Source: a virus
IMG/VR virus record: IMGVR_UViG_3300047470_000274
Coordinates: 1 to 56,403 of that record
Direction: 5' to 3' (one strand)
Length of the DNA stretch: 56,403 nt
Part shown: in pieces, positions 15,705 through 25,170 of the stretch
Layout: the number at the start of each line of letters is the position of its first letter
Numbering within the stretch: the stretch's first letter is position 1
Position numbers and translations under genes: made by a program
Notes under the pieces: model-generated
The model's input: the letters and a program-made list of their open reading frames with translations, nothing else
Database searches by the model: none
Told to the model about the DNA's origin: nothing

Positions 15705-15735
15705 TGGTCATCCGCGAATTTGATGACCATTTTTT
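15705..15735 (+). terminator. rho-independent terminator
   Basis: Arms TGGTCATC (15705-15712) and GATGACCA (15722-15729), 9-base loop, followed by six T and CTT. This is the most canonical terminator in the window and would limit read-through from the tail tube gene into the chaperone and tape measure genes. Confidence 0.8.
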
Positions 15736-15793
15736 CTTGATCAGTAGGCAATAAAAGGCATGCCGCAGTGCTGCCACCCCAAAAGTTGTTGGT

Positions 15794-15846
15794 TGGTCAT
15801 TTTGCAAGCAATCAGACAAGCTGATTTGCATTGCCAAAATGAACCA
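15794..15846 (+). other. long imperfect hairpin in the tail chaperone leader
   Basis: An outer stem TGGT-CATTTTG (15794-15804) pairs with CAAAATG-A-ACCA (15835-15846, one bulged A) and an inner stem GC-AATCAG (15808-15815) with CTGATT-T-GC (15821-15829). It is AT-rich compared with the surroundings and lies in a 246-base gap (15675-15920) that otherwise holds only the terminator and the chaperone RBS. It may be a processing site or regulator of chaperone translation. Confidence 0.55.
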
Positions 15847-15920
15847 TACCGAACATACTTCTTGGGTAGGCGCTTGCACGGAGGCTAAACGATAACCAAC
15901 AAAAACGGAAGAAGACGGCC

Positions 15921-16445
15921 ATGACCGCGAAAACCAGGAAGCCCACCAAGGCCTCGTCGGCTACCGAGTGGAAGAAGAAGGCCGCCGGCGAGCTGATCGA
16001 TCTGCCCTCGGGGCTCACCATGAGGGTACGTAAGATCGGCATCCAGGCGCTGATGAAGACCGGCATCATGCCGAACTCTCTCATGGGCATCGTCCAGAGT
16101 AGCCTGGATAAGGGCAAGGGCCGCCCGGGCATGGACGAGGCTGCCGTGATGGAGCTGATCGGGGACGAGAAGAAGGTCCGGGAGATCGGCGAGTTCATGG
16201 ACAAGATGGTGATCGCGGTCGCCATGGAGCCCAAGATCCACCCGATGCCGGCAGTAGTCGATGGTGTGGAAGCCGCTCGCGACGACGATTTGGTCTACGT
16301 CGATGAGGTGGCGGAGGAGGACAAGATGTTCCTCTTCCAGGTGGTGACGGGTGGTACCACCGACGTGGAATCCTTTCGTGAGGAACTCGGCTCTACTATG
16401 GATGACATTCGTGGACGCCAAGACGTGGAACTGCCGGCCGAGTGA
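15921..16445 (+). CDS. tail assembly chaperone (gpG-like)
   Basis: 174 residues, placed immediately before the tape measure gene. The protein is Lys-rich at the start and has a helical core (IGIQALMKTGIMPNSLMGIVQS) with an acidic end, as in gpG-type chaperones. A second open frame overlaps its last 95 bases and continues to 16662, the standard sign of a programmed frameshift product. Here the second frame is +1 (or -2) relative to the first, not the common -1. An alternative is independent initiation of the second ORF. Confidence 0.8.
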   Translation: MTAKTRKPTKASSATEWKKKAAGELIDLPSGLTMRVRKIGIQALMKTGIMPNSLMGIVQSSLDKGKGRPGMDEAAVMELIGDEKKVREIGEFMDKMVIAVAMEPKIHPMPAVVDGVEAARDDDLVYVDEVAEEDKMFLFQVVTGGTTDVESFREELGSTMDDIRGRQDVELPAE

Positions 16446-16662
16446 CCTGCTGGCGATCACGGATGACTATGTAGCTTTCTGCCTAGACCAGGCGGTAGGC
16501 TACTTCGGCAGAGTGGTAGAGGCCGATCTCGAAGCGGTGGAGGGTAAAACCGACGCCGAGCGTAATCAGAAGCGAGACCGAGTACTTCAGAAGTACATCG
16601 GTGACAAAGACGAAAAGCCCCGTCGCGGTCAGTTTGCTGACCCGGCCGCGATGTTTTCATAG
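16378..16662 (+). CDS. tail assembly chaperone extension (gpT part of gpG-T)
   Basis: This frame has no RBS of its own and encodes TFVDAKTWNCRPSDLLAITDDYVAFCLDQAVGYF..., typical of the T domain that bridges chaperone and tape measure protein. A +1 shift at TCC-TTT-C (16371-16377), where the Phe tRNA can re-pair from UUU to UUC, would join 152 residues of G to 94 residues of T, giving about 246 residues. A separate start at ATG 16402 is possible. The exact shift site is a proposal. Confidence 0.6.
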   Translation: MRNSALLWMTFVDAKTWNCRPSDLLAITDDYVAFCLDQAVGYFGRVVEADLEAVEGKTDAERNQKRDRVLQKYIGDKDEKPRRGQFADPAAMFS

Positions 16663-16671
16663 GAGGCTCTT

Positions 16672-19521
16672 ATGGCTGGTGGGCTCGGGACCATCAGTGG
16701 ACAGGTTCGTCTCGACATAACCCAGGCCATAGCAGCCTTTGCCGCTCTGAGAACATCGTCAGCTGCTTCTACTGGGGCGATGACCACCGCCGGTACGAGG
16801 ATGTCGGCTTTCGGCAAGGCCTCGACGGTGGCTGGTCTCGCCCTGGTGGCTGCCTTCTCGGTCGCCATTAACAAGGCAGCTGACTTCGAGAAGAAGATGG
16901 ACTACTTCGGCGCGGTGAACAATGCCACGGCGAAGGAGATGGAAGGGGTCCGTAAGAAGGCCCTGGAACTTGGCAAGACTTCTCAGTACTCTGCCAGCCA
17001 GATAGCCGATGCCTTTGTAGAGCTGGCTAAGGCTGGTGTCTCGGCTCAGGATATCACGAATGGCATGGCTGACGCCATGGTCAACCTGGCTTCGGCTGCG
17101 GACATTGACCTGGCCCAGGCTACCAACATCGTGACCTCGCAGATCCAGGCCTATGGTCTGGCTGCTAAGGACGCAGTCCACGTTACCGACCTCATGGCTG
17201 GTGCGGCTAACGCATCGATCATCGACGTCGAAGACATCGGCGTTTCCATGAAGTACGTGGCCGGTGTAGCCCACTCACTGGGCATCTCTATAGACTCGAC
17301 TACCGAAGCTATCTCCCTGCTGGGCAAGGCCGGCATCAAGGGATCGACAGCCGGTACATCGCTACGCCAGATCATGGTCTCCCTGGCCGGTGCTACCAAC
17401 AAGGCCCAAGGGGTACTCGAGGACCTTGGCATTATCACCCTCGGCCCGGGTGGTACTACCAACAACGCGTTCTTCGACGCCACGGGTAAGGCCAAGGACC
17501 TCGCCACAGTCTTCCAGATTCTGCAGGATCACACTGTAAATCTGACTCAGAAGGAGCGCCTGATGGCGTTCCGAACCATCTTCAACAACCGAGCTCTGGC
17601 TGCTTCCTCCATCCTTACAAAGGCCGGTTCCAAGGGCTTCAAGGATATGGCCGATGAGATGTCCAAGACCACCGCGGCTGATGTCGCGGCTAAGCGGATG
17701 GACAACCTCAGCGGCGACATCAAGCATCTCAAGGGTAACATTGACACCCTGCTGATCCAGGCCGGTACGCCCTTCCAGAACTTCCTGCGTGGCATCGTCC
17801 AGGGTTTGACCCGGGTCATCCAAGTCTTCGCCCGACTGCCTGCGGGAGTGCAGACCGGCATCATGGCTTTCATCGGCATCGCCGGGGTGATCCTCACCTT
17901 CGTGGGAGCAGTGGCTCTTATCGGTGGTACTGTGCTGAAGGCCATCGCGGTCTTCAAGCAGCTCTGGGGTGCCATGAAGCTGCTCTGGGTCATCACCAAG
18001 GCACTGACCGTGGCTACCTGGGAACAGACCGTAGCCGCCCTCAGTAACCCGTACGTGCTCTTGGCGATGGCGGTAGTTGCCCTCATCGTCGGCTTGGTGG
18101 TGCTGTACAAGAAGTCCAAGGGCTTTCAGGCCCTGATGGATGCCATCGGTCGAGGCTTCAAAACCGGGTTCGTCGCTACGGTCAACTGGTTCAAGACTCT
18201 ACCCAAGTTCTTCAGTGGGCTATGGAAGGACATCACTCACTGGTTCGAGGTGGGTGTGGGATGGGTAAAGAAGAACTGGGATCTGCTACTCATCATCTTC
18301 TTCGCCCCGATTGGCATCATCGTTACGGTGATCCGTCGGTTCGGTGCCGACATCGTCAACTTCCTCAAGGCCATCCCTGGTCGGGCAGTGGCTTTGCTGA
18401 AGTCCGCTTGGGATAGCTTCGTAGCTTTCCTGGTAGGACTGCCTCGAGCACTGGGCTATGCTCTGGGATTCGCCCTCGGTACTCTGGTCCGGTGGGGCAT
18501 CCAGGTTGCCACCTGGGGTATCCAGGCAGGTACTGCGATAGTCATGGCTATCGTCTGGTTCTTCGTGCAGCTGCCAGTGATCATCGCCCAGTGGCTGACG
18601 AAGACTTGGAACAGCTTTGTCCAATGGGGCACTAACATGGCCCTCGCTTCGGCTAAGGCCGGAGTCGATGTATATCATGGCCTCATCAACTTCTTCCAGA
18701 AGCTGCCGGGTCGAGCTTGGGCCTTGTTCCTTGATCTCAACCGCCGAGCCATCAAGGCTTGGAGTGACCTCAAGACCTGGGCAGGCAAGACTGGGTCAAG
18801 CGTCTTCAACTCCATAGTCAACTTCTTCGCTCGACTGCCCGGTCGTATCTGGACACTGCTGGGCAATCTCTACAACAACGCGGTTCGCATGGGTGGCCAG
18901 ATCATCAACTGGGCTACCAACCTGGGCACCCGGGCCTATCAGGGTATTGCCAATGCCCTCGGTAACTTGCCTGGGTTGGTGTGGAATATCCTTGGTCGGG
19001 TGAAGGATGCCTTCCTCGGCATGGTATCCTCGGCCTTCAATGCTGCCAAGAGCTTCGCCGGCGGGCTCTGGGACGGCTTCAAGGATGGGCTGGGTATCCA
19101 CTCGCCCTCTCACATCGAGCGGGCCATGTGGGCGATCACCAAGGTTACTGGGCAGGAGTCGGTGAAGCTGGGCAAGCAGGTCTCAGGTCTACAGAGCATG
19201 GCTGGGCAAATCGATGAGACCAACCCCGCTAAGTCTACTGCGGCCCTGGGTACTGCTACCATGTCCTCTCTCACGAGTACCATGATGAAGCAGGCGGCAA
19301 TGCTACAAGCTGCCTCGGCTTCGATGTTCCCAAGTGCTGCTGCGCTGGGGCTCACCTCGACGGCCGCCAAATCGAGCGCATCAAGCTCTTCCGCAACGAG
19401 CCAGAATAGCTCTCTGATTCAGCGGAGCATTAACGTGACAGTCAACAATCCGATCGCCGAACGCGCATCCGATTCGACTGCACGGAAGCTTCGCCAACTT
19501 GCAGATATGGGGGCCCTGTAA
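16672..19521 (+). CDS. tape measure protein, TP901 type
   Basis: 949 residues, the longest gene but one. Residues about 60-330 match the phage tail tape-measure (TP901) region (ATAKEMEGVRKKALELGKTS, TLMAGAANASIIDVEDIGVS-like segments, GTSLRQIMVSLAGA). The middle has several hydrophobic segments (IMAFIGIAGVILTFVGAVAL; YVLLAMAVVALIVGLVVLY) and Trp-rich repeats with WFKTLPKFF and FFQKLPGR motifs. By the usual rule of about 1.5 angstrom per residue the tail would be near 140 nm. RBS AGGAGG upstream. Confidence 0.92.
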   Translation: MAGGLGTISGQVRLDITQAIAAFAALRTSSAASTGAMTTAGTRMSAFGKASTVAGLALVAAFSVAINKAADFEKKMDYFGAVNNATAKEMEGVRKKALELGKTSQYSASQIADAFVELAKAGVSAQDITNGMADAMVNLASAADIDLAQATNIVTSQIQAYGLAAKDAVHVTDLMAGAANASIIDVEDIGVSMKYVAGVAHSLGISIDSTTEAISLLGKAGIKGSTAGTSLRQIMVSLAGATNKAQGVLEDLGIITLGPGGTTNNAFFDATGKAKDLATVFQILQDHTVNLTQKERLMAFRTIFNNRALAASSILTKAGSKGFKDMADEMSKTTAADVAAKRMDNLSGDIKHLKGNIDTLLIQAGTPFQNFLRGIVQGLTRVIQVFARLPAGVQTGIMAFIGIAGVILTFVGAVALIGGTVLKAIAVFKQLWGAMKLLWVITKALTVATWEQTVAALSNPYVLLAMAVVALIVGLVVLYKKSKGFQALMDAIGRGFKTGFVATVNWFKTLPKFFSGLWKDITHWFEVGVGWVKKNWDLLLIIFFAPIGIIVTVIRRFGADIVNFLKAIPGRAVALLKSAWDSFVAFLVGLPRALGYALGFALGTLVRWGIQVATWGIQAGTAIVMAIVWFFVQLPVIIAQWLTKTWNSFVQWGTNMALASAKAGVDVYHGLINFFQKLPGRAWALFLDLNRRAIKAWSDLKTWAGKTGSSVFNSIVNFFARLPGRIWTLLGNLYNNAVRMGGQIINWATNLGTRAYQGIANALGNLPGLVWNILGRVKDAFLGMVSSAFNAAKSFAGGLWDGFKDGLGIHSPSHIERAMWAITKVTGQESVKLGKQVSGLQSMAGQIDETNPAKSTAALGTATMSSLTSTMMKQAAMLQAASASMFPSAAALGLTSTAAKSSASSSSATSQNSSLIQRSINVTVNNPIAERASDSTARKLRQLADMGAL

Positions 19522-20391
19522 ATGACAACGACGACCACTGAGACCCTCAGTGTCAACGGTGTAGTACTTAACACCCTGGCCAAGAACATCGAGTCCTTGA
19601 CCGGTCGTCTTCGTGCTCCGGCCTTGCGTACCGAGAACATTACGGTACCGGGCAGGCACGGCACTATCCGTACCCCGAACAAGCGGTACGAGGAGGGCCA
19701 GATAGTATTGCCCATGTGGGTAAGGGGGTGTGATGATGATGGGGCTATCACCACAACCACCCGAGATCACTTCATGGACAACCTGGATGCTCTCACCCAA
19801 CTGTTCCGGCCGGGGGCTGGACTGCTGACCCTGGTCCACACCTTGCCCGATGGCAGTCAGCGTCAGATCTTGGCTGAGTGCACCGAGGCCATAGACTTCT
19901 CAGCCATGGCGGGGACCAACCCGCTGGGCAAGTTCTCTGTGGCCCTGGCAGTCCCCTCGGTATTCTGGCAGGATACCTCGAGTAGCAGCTTGAGCCTGAG
20001 CCTCACTTTGGATGGGGACATCACTGGCCTGGCTGGCACCACGGCTCCGATCGATGACTCCTCATGGGTTATCACCGGCCCCTTTACCTACCTCAAGGTA
20101 GAGTCCAAGTACAACGGCAGTTCTCTCGAGGACCCGATGTACTTCGAATACAACGGCACGGTAACCACCGGTCAGACCTTGACGGTGAACTGTGATACCT
20201 GGAAGCTCACCGGGGCTGGGGGGCTAGTAGTCGATTACTCCAAGCTGTTCCATACTGGGGGGGCTAGGTGGTTGACCCTGGTAGCTGGCCCGGTAGGTAC
20301 CCCGCCTGAGGCAAAGCTGACCCTGACCGGTAGTATTGGTGGCACCACCACGGTGACGCTGAATGCTCGACGGAAGTTCTTGGTGGGATGA
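19522..20391 (+). CDS. distal tail protein (Dit-like)
   Basis: 289 residues starting right after the tape measure stop. The N-terminal domain has the Dit pattern of an early strand pair and 'GRHGTIRTPNKRYEEGQIVLPM' region, followed by a beta-sandwich C-terminal half ending TGSIGGTTTVTLNARRKFLVG. Dit hexamers form the hub between tail tube and tip. Position after the tape measure gene supports it. Confidence 0.75.
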   Translation: MTTTTTETLSVNGVVLNTLAKNIESLTGRLRAPALRTENITVPGRHGTIRTPNKRYEEGQIVLPMWVRGCDDDGAITTTTRDHFMDNLDALTQLFRPGAGLLTLVHTLPDGSQRQILAECTEAIDFSAMAGTNPLGKFSVALAVPSVFWQDTSSSSLSLSLTLDGDITGLAGTTAPIDDSSWVITGPFTYLKVESKYNGSSLEDPMYFEYNGTVTTGQTLTVNCDTWKLTGAGGLVVDYSKLFHTGGARWLTLVAGPVGTPPEAKLTLTGSIGGTTTVTLNARRKFLVG

Positions 20392-20392
20392 C

Positions 20393-23300
20393 ATGCCTGC
20401 TGCCCCGGTATTCATGCTCAGAACGGTCACCTCGGCGGGCCTGCTGGATAAGTTCCTGCCGGACTTTACCGAGATGGACCTGTCTCCCATCTTCTGCGAC
20501 GCCGGAACTGTCACCTTCGGCTACCCCAAGACCGGTACCAACTTCAGCCTGCTGACCGAAAGCCTCGAGATAGCCGTCACGATGAACGGTACCGAGATAG
20601 CCGGCATGAGGTCGGTTATCGAAACCATCGAGGGCGACGACGCAGATGATGCTGAGGGCGGGGCTGTGTGGAAACTCACAGCTCGCACTATGGTTGGTCA
20701 ATTGGACTATGCCATTGTCTACCCCAAGAACTGGCCTGCGACGAAGATCGTCAACTACAGCTTCACCGGCCAGACCCCTGGGGTAGTCCTTCGGTTGCTC
20801 TTGCAGGCAGCCCAGACCCGAGGTGCTCTCGCCGGCATAACTTGGACCTTCACAGATACCCTGGACTCCGATGGCAATGCCTGGGGTACAACCACCACAG
20901 TGGCTTACGATGCGGGTACTACCTTGTCTTCCGTCCTAAGTGGGCTGGTAGACAATGGCATGATCGAGTTCAAGATGGACAAGAGAGTGCTGAAGGTCTA
21001 CAAGTCCGGGGGCATGGGGGTCGATCGATCTACCGGTACAAGCCCGGTTCGGTTCATCAAGGGCCGAGACATCAAGGAATCACCTCGCAAGATCGACAGT
21101 CGTAACTTGGCTACAGCCTTGCTGGTAGGTGGTAACAATGGTGGCTTTGCCGAGAACCTCTCCGACTCCACACATATCACGAAGTACGGGCGTCGAGAGA
21201 CGTATGCTTCGGTAGACAACATCCATGCGCTGGGTATTCTCCAGTTCCTTGGTCAGTACCGGGTCAGCAACATGGATGACCCCCAGATCGAGATTACCCA
21301 TGGTCTGCACTTCGAGACTCAGGATAACCCTCGGCCAATAACCAACTTCGACGTGGGCGACTGGGCCCTTTCCGATGTTGGCCAGGGTCTCAGCAAGTTC
21401 CGGATCCTGCAGTGGGTGATCTCGGTAGCTAACGATGGATCCTGCACCGGGTCTATCGTGCTGAACAACTTCATCAACACCCAGCTCAGTAAGATCGCCG
21501 GCCGAGTTAACCTCATCGAGAATGGGTCTACGGCCACCGGGGCGAAGCCTACCAAGGATGATGGTCTGGCTCCGGGAGTACCCCCGAATGTGGTGCTTAG
21601 CACTGGGTACTACATCGTCAGCGACTGGGCTCGGGCTACCCTTACCGTGCAGTGGGACCCGGTGACGCTCAATGAGGATGGCACGGCCATCGAGGACCTG
21701 GCTCATTACCAGGTAAGGTGGAAGTACTCCTCGGATACCGCCTGGCGGGCTAACACCCGTATCGAGACTGACAGTAATGCTATCGTGTTCCAGAACCTGG
21801 ATACCAACGTGGCGGTACAGGCTCAGGTGCAGGCGGTTGACATTTGGAGTCGAGGTGGCTCCTGGTCAACGCTGCAGACTATAACCACCGCACATGACAC
21901 GGTTGCCCCGCTGCAGCCCTCGCCGGCAATCGTGACCTCCAACGTAGGCACTCTGCGGGTTGTGTGGACGGGGCTTGACTACCTCGGTGCGGCCATGGCA
22001 GCTGATACTGCTGGGGTCCAGGTGCACGTATCCACTTCGGACTTCACGCCTACCTCGGGTACTCTGAAGGACTTCCTGCCGACTGGTACTTTGGCCACTA
22101 CGATTACCCAGGGACTCAGTTTCAACACCGAGTACTGGGTCAAGTTCGTGGCGGTTGACACGGCCGGCAATGCTAGCGCGGCTTCAGCTACAACCTCGAC
22201 AAGCCACGCGGTGCTTAAGCAAGTGGTGTCTACTGACATTGGCAACAATGTTATTGACTTCTCAAACATTAGGTTCAAGGATGTGGGTAACCTCATCCCA
22301 GACGGTTCCTTCGAGTTGGCTACCACAGCAGCTTGGGTAACGGCCCAGGCAATAGCCAGTTCTTCGGTGGTAACTAACCCCGATGGCTCCAGTGCTTCGC
22401 CCTCGCCGAATGTACTTAGGGGTGGCCTAGGGTCTACTTCGGCATTGACTCTGACCTCTGGTATCAATGTAACCCCCGGTCAGAAGATTGCCATGATCTT
22501 CTCTCATAAGTCAACAAGCCTCTCCGGGTCTGACAACTGTCTGCTTGAGATCAGGTATGAACTGCTCGGTGGGGGATCAAGCTTCCAGACGTTCAAGACC
22601 TGGAACTCGGCTAATAACAACACCACCTGGACGCTGAGGGAGGCTGTCTACCAGACTGTCCCGGCTAACGCGATCAGCGCTAGTATCCGATTCCACCCCA
22701 GCATTACTTCGGGTAGTTCGGCCTTTGTTTGGGTGGATCAGTGGGAGGTTAGGTTCCAGACTGGTACTGCCCTCATCGAGGATCTGGCAGTTACCACCGC
22801 CAAGATTGCGCTGTTGGCGGTCAACGATGCCCAGATCGGCTCGGCATCCATCGGCAAGCTGACCGCTGGTACCCTTAGTGCTGACATGACCCTCAGCGCT
22901 AGGATCAAGACTGCTGATACTGGGGTTCGAGTTGAGATCAACTCTGGGGGTATTGGGGCCTGGAACTCGGGCGGTACTCAGACTGTAGCTATCGCAAGCT
23001 CTGATGGATCCGTAAAGATCCTCGGTACACTGAGCTCGGGTGCCTCCGGTCGACGAATCGACATCAACCCCTTTGGCACTGGCCTGCCTGAGATCAGGTT
23101 CTACCCCACCACAGGTAGCAACTACGGCTTCCTCAATGGAGTTGGTACTGGATCTGATGTTGCCATCGGCTTGAACTCCGGCTCCTTCACTGCCAATACT
23201 CAGACTTGCCAGTATCGACTCTTCATGGCACCGAGTGTAACGTCATTGGAGATGGTTAACACCTCCGCTCAGGCTCAGAATGGGCCGGGGTTGTATATGT

Positions 23301-23734
23301 TCGACAACCAGATCAGTCTACAAGTTAAGGAGAGTGCTACCGAGCGAGAGGGCTTCCTAGACCTCTTCTCTGGAACTACTGGTACCGCGACAACTGGAGC
23401 TTCTTTCGGTCACAACGGTTCATCTGACAACGACGATGCCTGGCTAGAGGTACTCCAGGACGGTTCATTTAACGTGGTCGGTACCTGGAACCGAGACCAG
23501 GGTTTCGCTAACGGCGGACTACAGTGTAACACCTTCAGCTCTTCATCTGCTGTAGCCGGGGTAGTAATCTCCTGGCCGGTTACCATGAACTCTACGGTAT
23601 ACCCCCAGGCAATCCTCAGGGACAACAGCTACCCGGGGTCTGCTATCGATACTCTCAGTACTACCGGGTTCGGGTTCGGTTTCAGTACTACTACGGTCGG
23701 TGCTTCAGCTATCAATTGGTGGGCATGGCGATGA
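20393..23734 (+). CDS. tail tip/baseplate hub protein with FnIII and jelly-roll domains
   Basis: 1113 residues from the ATG at 20393, two bases after the Dit stop. The first 370 residues resemble the Gp37-like siphovirus baseplate hub family (SVIETIEGDD..., TALLVGGNNGG). Residues about 400-490 form a fibronectin type III domain (LTVQWDPVT...YQVRWKY...VAVQAQVQAVD), with a second weaker one after it. NLIPDGSFELATTAAW near residue 640 starts a carbohydrate-binding-like jelly roll, and the C-terminus is a Gly/Ser/Thr-rich beta region. It likely contacts the cell surface. Confidence 0.8.
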   Translation: MPAAPVFMLRTVTSAGLLDKFLPDFTEMDLSPIFCDAGTVTFGYPKTGTNFSLLTESLEIAVTMNGTEIAGMRSVIETIEGDDADDAEGGAVWKLTARTMVGQLDYAIVYPKNWPATKIVNYSFTGQTPGVVLRLLLQAAQTRGALAGITWTFTDTLDSDGNAWGTTTTVAYDAGTTLSSVLSGLVDNGMIEFKMDKRVLKVYKSGGMGVDRSTGTSPVRFIKGRDIKESPRKIDSRNLATALLVGGNNGGFAENLSDSTHITKYGRRETYASVDNIHALGILQFLGQYRVSNMDDPQIEITHGLHFETQDNPRPITNFDVGDWALSDVGQGLSKFRILQWVISVANDGSCTGSIVLNNFINTQLSKIAGRVNLIENGSTATGAKPTKDDGLAPGVPPNVVLSTGYYIVSDWARATLTVQWDPVTLNEDGTAIEDLAHYQVRWKYSSDTAWRANTRIETDSNAIVFQNLDTNVAVQAQVQAVDIWSRGGSWSTLQTITTAHDTVAPLQPSPAIVTSNVGTLRVVWTGLDYLGAAMAADTAGVQVHVSTSDFTPTSGTLKDFLPTGTLATTITQGLSFNTEYWVKFVAVDTAGNASAASATTSTSHAVLKQVVSTDIGNNVIDFSNIRFKDVGNLIPDGSFELATTAAWVTAQAIASSSVVTNPDGSSASPSPNVLRGGLGSTSALTLTSGINVTPGQKIAMIFSHKSTSLSGSDNCLLEIRYELLGGGSSFQTFKTWNSANNNTTWTLREAVYQTVPANAISASIRFHPSITSGSSAFVWVDQWEVRFQTGTALIEDLAVTTAKIALLAVNDAQIGSASIGKLTAGTLSADMTLSARIKTADTGVRVEINSGGIGAWNSGGTQTVAIASSDGSVKILGTLSSGASGRRIDINPFGTGLPEIRFYPTTGSNYGFLNGVGTGSDVAIGLNSGSFTANTQTCQYRLFMAPSVTSLEMVNTSAQAQNGPGLYMFDNQISLQVKESATEREGFLDLFSGTTGTATTGASFGHNGSSDNDDAWLEVLQDGSFNVVGTWNRDQGFANGGLQCNTFSSSSAVAGVVISWPVTMNSTVYPQAILRDNSYPGSAIDTLSTTGFGFGFSTTTVGASAINWWAWR

Positions 23735-24525
23735 TTACCAGGCATATCTTCGACATCAACAAGAGTGAAAACAACCATAACTTCTGGGAAATCTGGTGGA
23801 CTGATGCCGACACCGGCTTGACCCGGGTGCATGGTATGCCCCTCATGCTACCCGCCCACCTGTCTGCCGCATACGGCATCGACCTGTCCACTGAGGCTGG
23901 GGCGGACGAGGTGATCCACACCGTGCTCTACCAGCATGAGATCCCCGACTTCACCATGCCGCACCTGGCAAGCCAAGATCCTGCGATGAAGTTGGGCCAC
24001 CAGGCTAAGCTTGGTGTGGACACCCCCACTTACAGAAAGGGGCAGGTTGCGCCAGTTCATCTATACACAGCTAGGGATCAGGCCCATGCTCGGGAGGTAC
24101 ACCAGATCCGTATGGATGACGTGAAGACTCGAATCACCTATGCCCCCTTCACTGAGGTAGCGACTTCCGCTCTGAGGGGGTCAGCAGCCCAGGTGATGCT
24201 GGTAACCGCCGAGGTTGAGAAAAAGGCTGTGGCTCACCCCTATACGAAGTTTCGTGAGGGGCACGGCATCACCGATGATGAAGTCTCGAAGCATGACCAA
24301 TTCATCCGTAGCATGCGTATGGCAATCCGTGAGGGCCGTAGGCCAGTTGCTCGACCTGACTATCCCACTGAAGCTGCCGCGACAGCCCTACGGTCTTCCG
24401 CACCTGATCATGCCCGAAGGTTCTTGGCGATAGCTAGGGATAAGAAGATCGGCAAAGTACCTGACTGGGTCAAGGCGGCTTTGCCGGCGGATGAGATTGC
24501 TGCTCTGACCTCCACGAGAATGTGA
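23731..24525 (+). CDS. hypothetical tail-associated protein
   Basis: 264 residues from an ATG overlapping the tip protein stop (ATGA), with GGTGGG six bases upstream. The first 100 residues are mixed alpha/beta (FWEIWWTDADTGLTRVHGMPLML), the rest helical and Arg-rich. No family is recognised. Its place in the tail operon makes a minor structural role likely. Confidence 0.6.
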   Translation: MITRHIFDINKSENNHNFWEIWWTDADTGLTRVHGMPLMLPAHLSAAYGIDLSTEAGADEVIHTVLYQHEIPDFTMPHLASQDPAMKLGHQAKLGVDTPTYRKGQVAPVHLYTARDQAHAREVHQIRMDDVKTRITYAPFTEVATSALRGSAAQVMLVTAEVEKKAVAHPYTKFREGHGITDDEVSKHDQFIRSMRMAIREGRRPVARPDYPTEAAATALRSSAPDHARRFLAIARDKKIGKVPDWVKAALPADEIAALTSTRM

Positions 24526-24529
24526 TCGG

Positions 24530-24558
24530 TTCGAAAGAGAACTTGTGAGTGGTATCAT
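24530..24558 (+). promoter_or_regulatory. possible promoter before the lysis region
   Basis: TTCGAA at 24530-24535, 17 bases, TATCAT at 24553-24558. The match is weaker than the early promoters but it is the only candidate in the gap between tail and lysis genes. Confidence 0.35.
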
Positions 24559-24591
24559 CCACTGGATGAGTCTCTAGGAGAAAGTTCGATC

Positions 24592-24843
24592 ATGCCGATA
24601 TCCGTAGGCCAAGATGGGGAATTTGCCATCGATCCCGACCCGGAAGAAGTACTGGGTAGGTACAAGCAACAGCTCAGTGACTCTCAGCATCGAGTGCTGG
24701 TGCTGGAAACAGCAGTGACTGAGTCTCTTCGTGAGATCAAGTCGCTGACCGGGGAAAATGAGTCCCTCAATGCTCAGGTGGAGGCTCTCACCGGCGGGGG
24801 CCAAGTAACAGTTTCAGAGGGGGACTCACCCCCAGCAGGTTAG
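24592..24843 (+). CDS. coiled-coil hypothetical protein
   Basis: 83 residues, RBS AGGAGAAAG. An acidic start precedes one long heptad-like helix (YKQQLSDSQHRVLVLETAVTESLREIKSL) and a Gly/Pro tail. It is the first gene of the block leading to the endolysin; a structural or accessory lysis role is possible but not shown. Confidence 0.6.
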   Translation: MPISVGQDGEFAIDPDPEEVLGRYKQQLSDSQHRVLVLETAVTESLREIKSLTGENESLNAQVEALTGGGQVTVSEGDSPPAG

Positions 24844-24864
24844 TCGGGGGAGGGGGTTTTGACC

Positions 24865-25170
24865 ATGGACCTAACAGCTTTGCCCCTGGGGTCAATGGGG
24901 GCTACGGGGATTCTTGCGGTGGTAGTTCTCCTGATCATCCGGGGGGCTCTCATCCCTAAGTCCACGCATGATGCTCGGATGGCTGACAAAGATGACCTCA
25001 TCAAGTTCTACCGGTTGGCCTACCACCGAGAGACCGAAGCCAGTGGGGAACTTCGCCTACAGATGGGTATGCTCATGGAGGTCGCCAAGACCGCTGACCA
25101 TGTGCTGTCAAGCTTCCCCGTTGTCACCACCAGAACCGACGGAGGCGACGATGATTTGGCCTCACCGTAA
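24865..25170 (+). CDS. single-pass membrane protein, possible lysis accessory
   Basis: 101 residues from the ATG at 24865, which has GGGGGAGGGGG upstream; a TTG at 24859 is unlikely. One N-terminal transmembrane helix (GILAVVVLLIIRGALI) is followed by a charged helix. The layout resembles one-helix holin-like or spanin-like accessory proteins in actinophage lysis cassettes. Two further membrane proteins follow. Confidence 0.6.
   Translation: MDLTALPLGSMGATGILAVVVLLIIRGALIPKSTHDARMADKDDLIKFYRLAYHRETEASGELRLQMGMLMEVAKTADHVLSSFPVVTTRTDGGDDDLASP

Noticed and set aside
15771-15784. 14-base match TGCCACCCCAAAAG shared with about 55312
   Set aside because: A few exact 14-base matches are expected by chance in a 56-kb sequence compared with itself, and neither site has a shared context.
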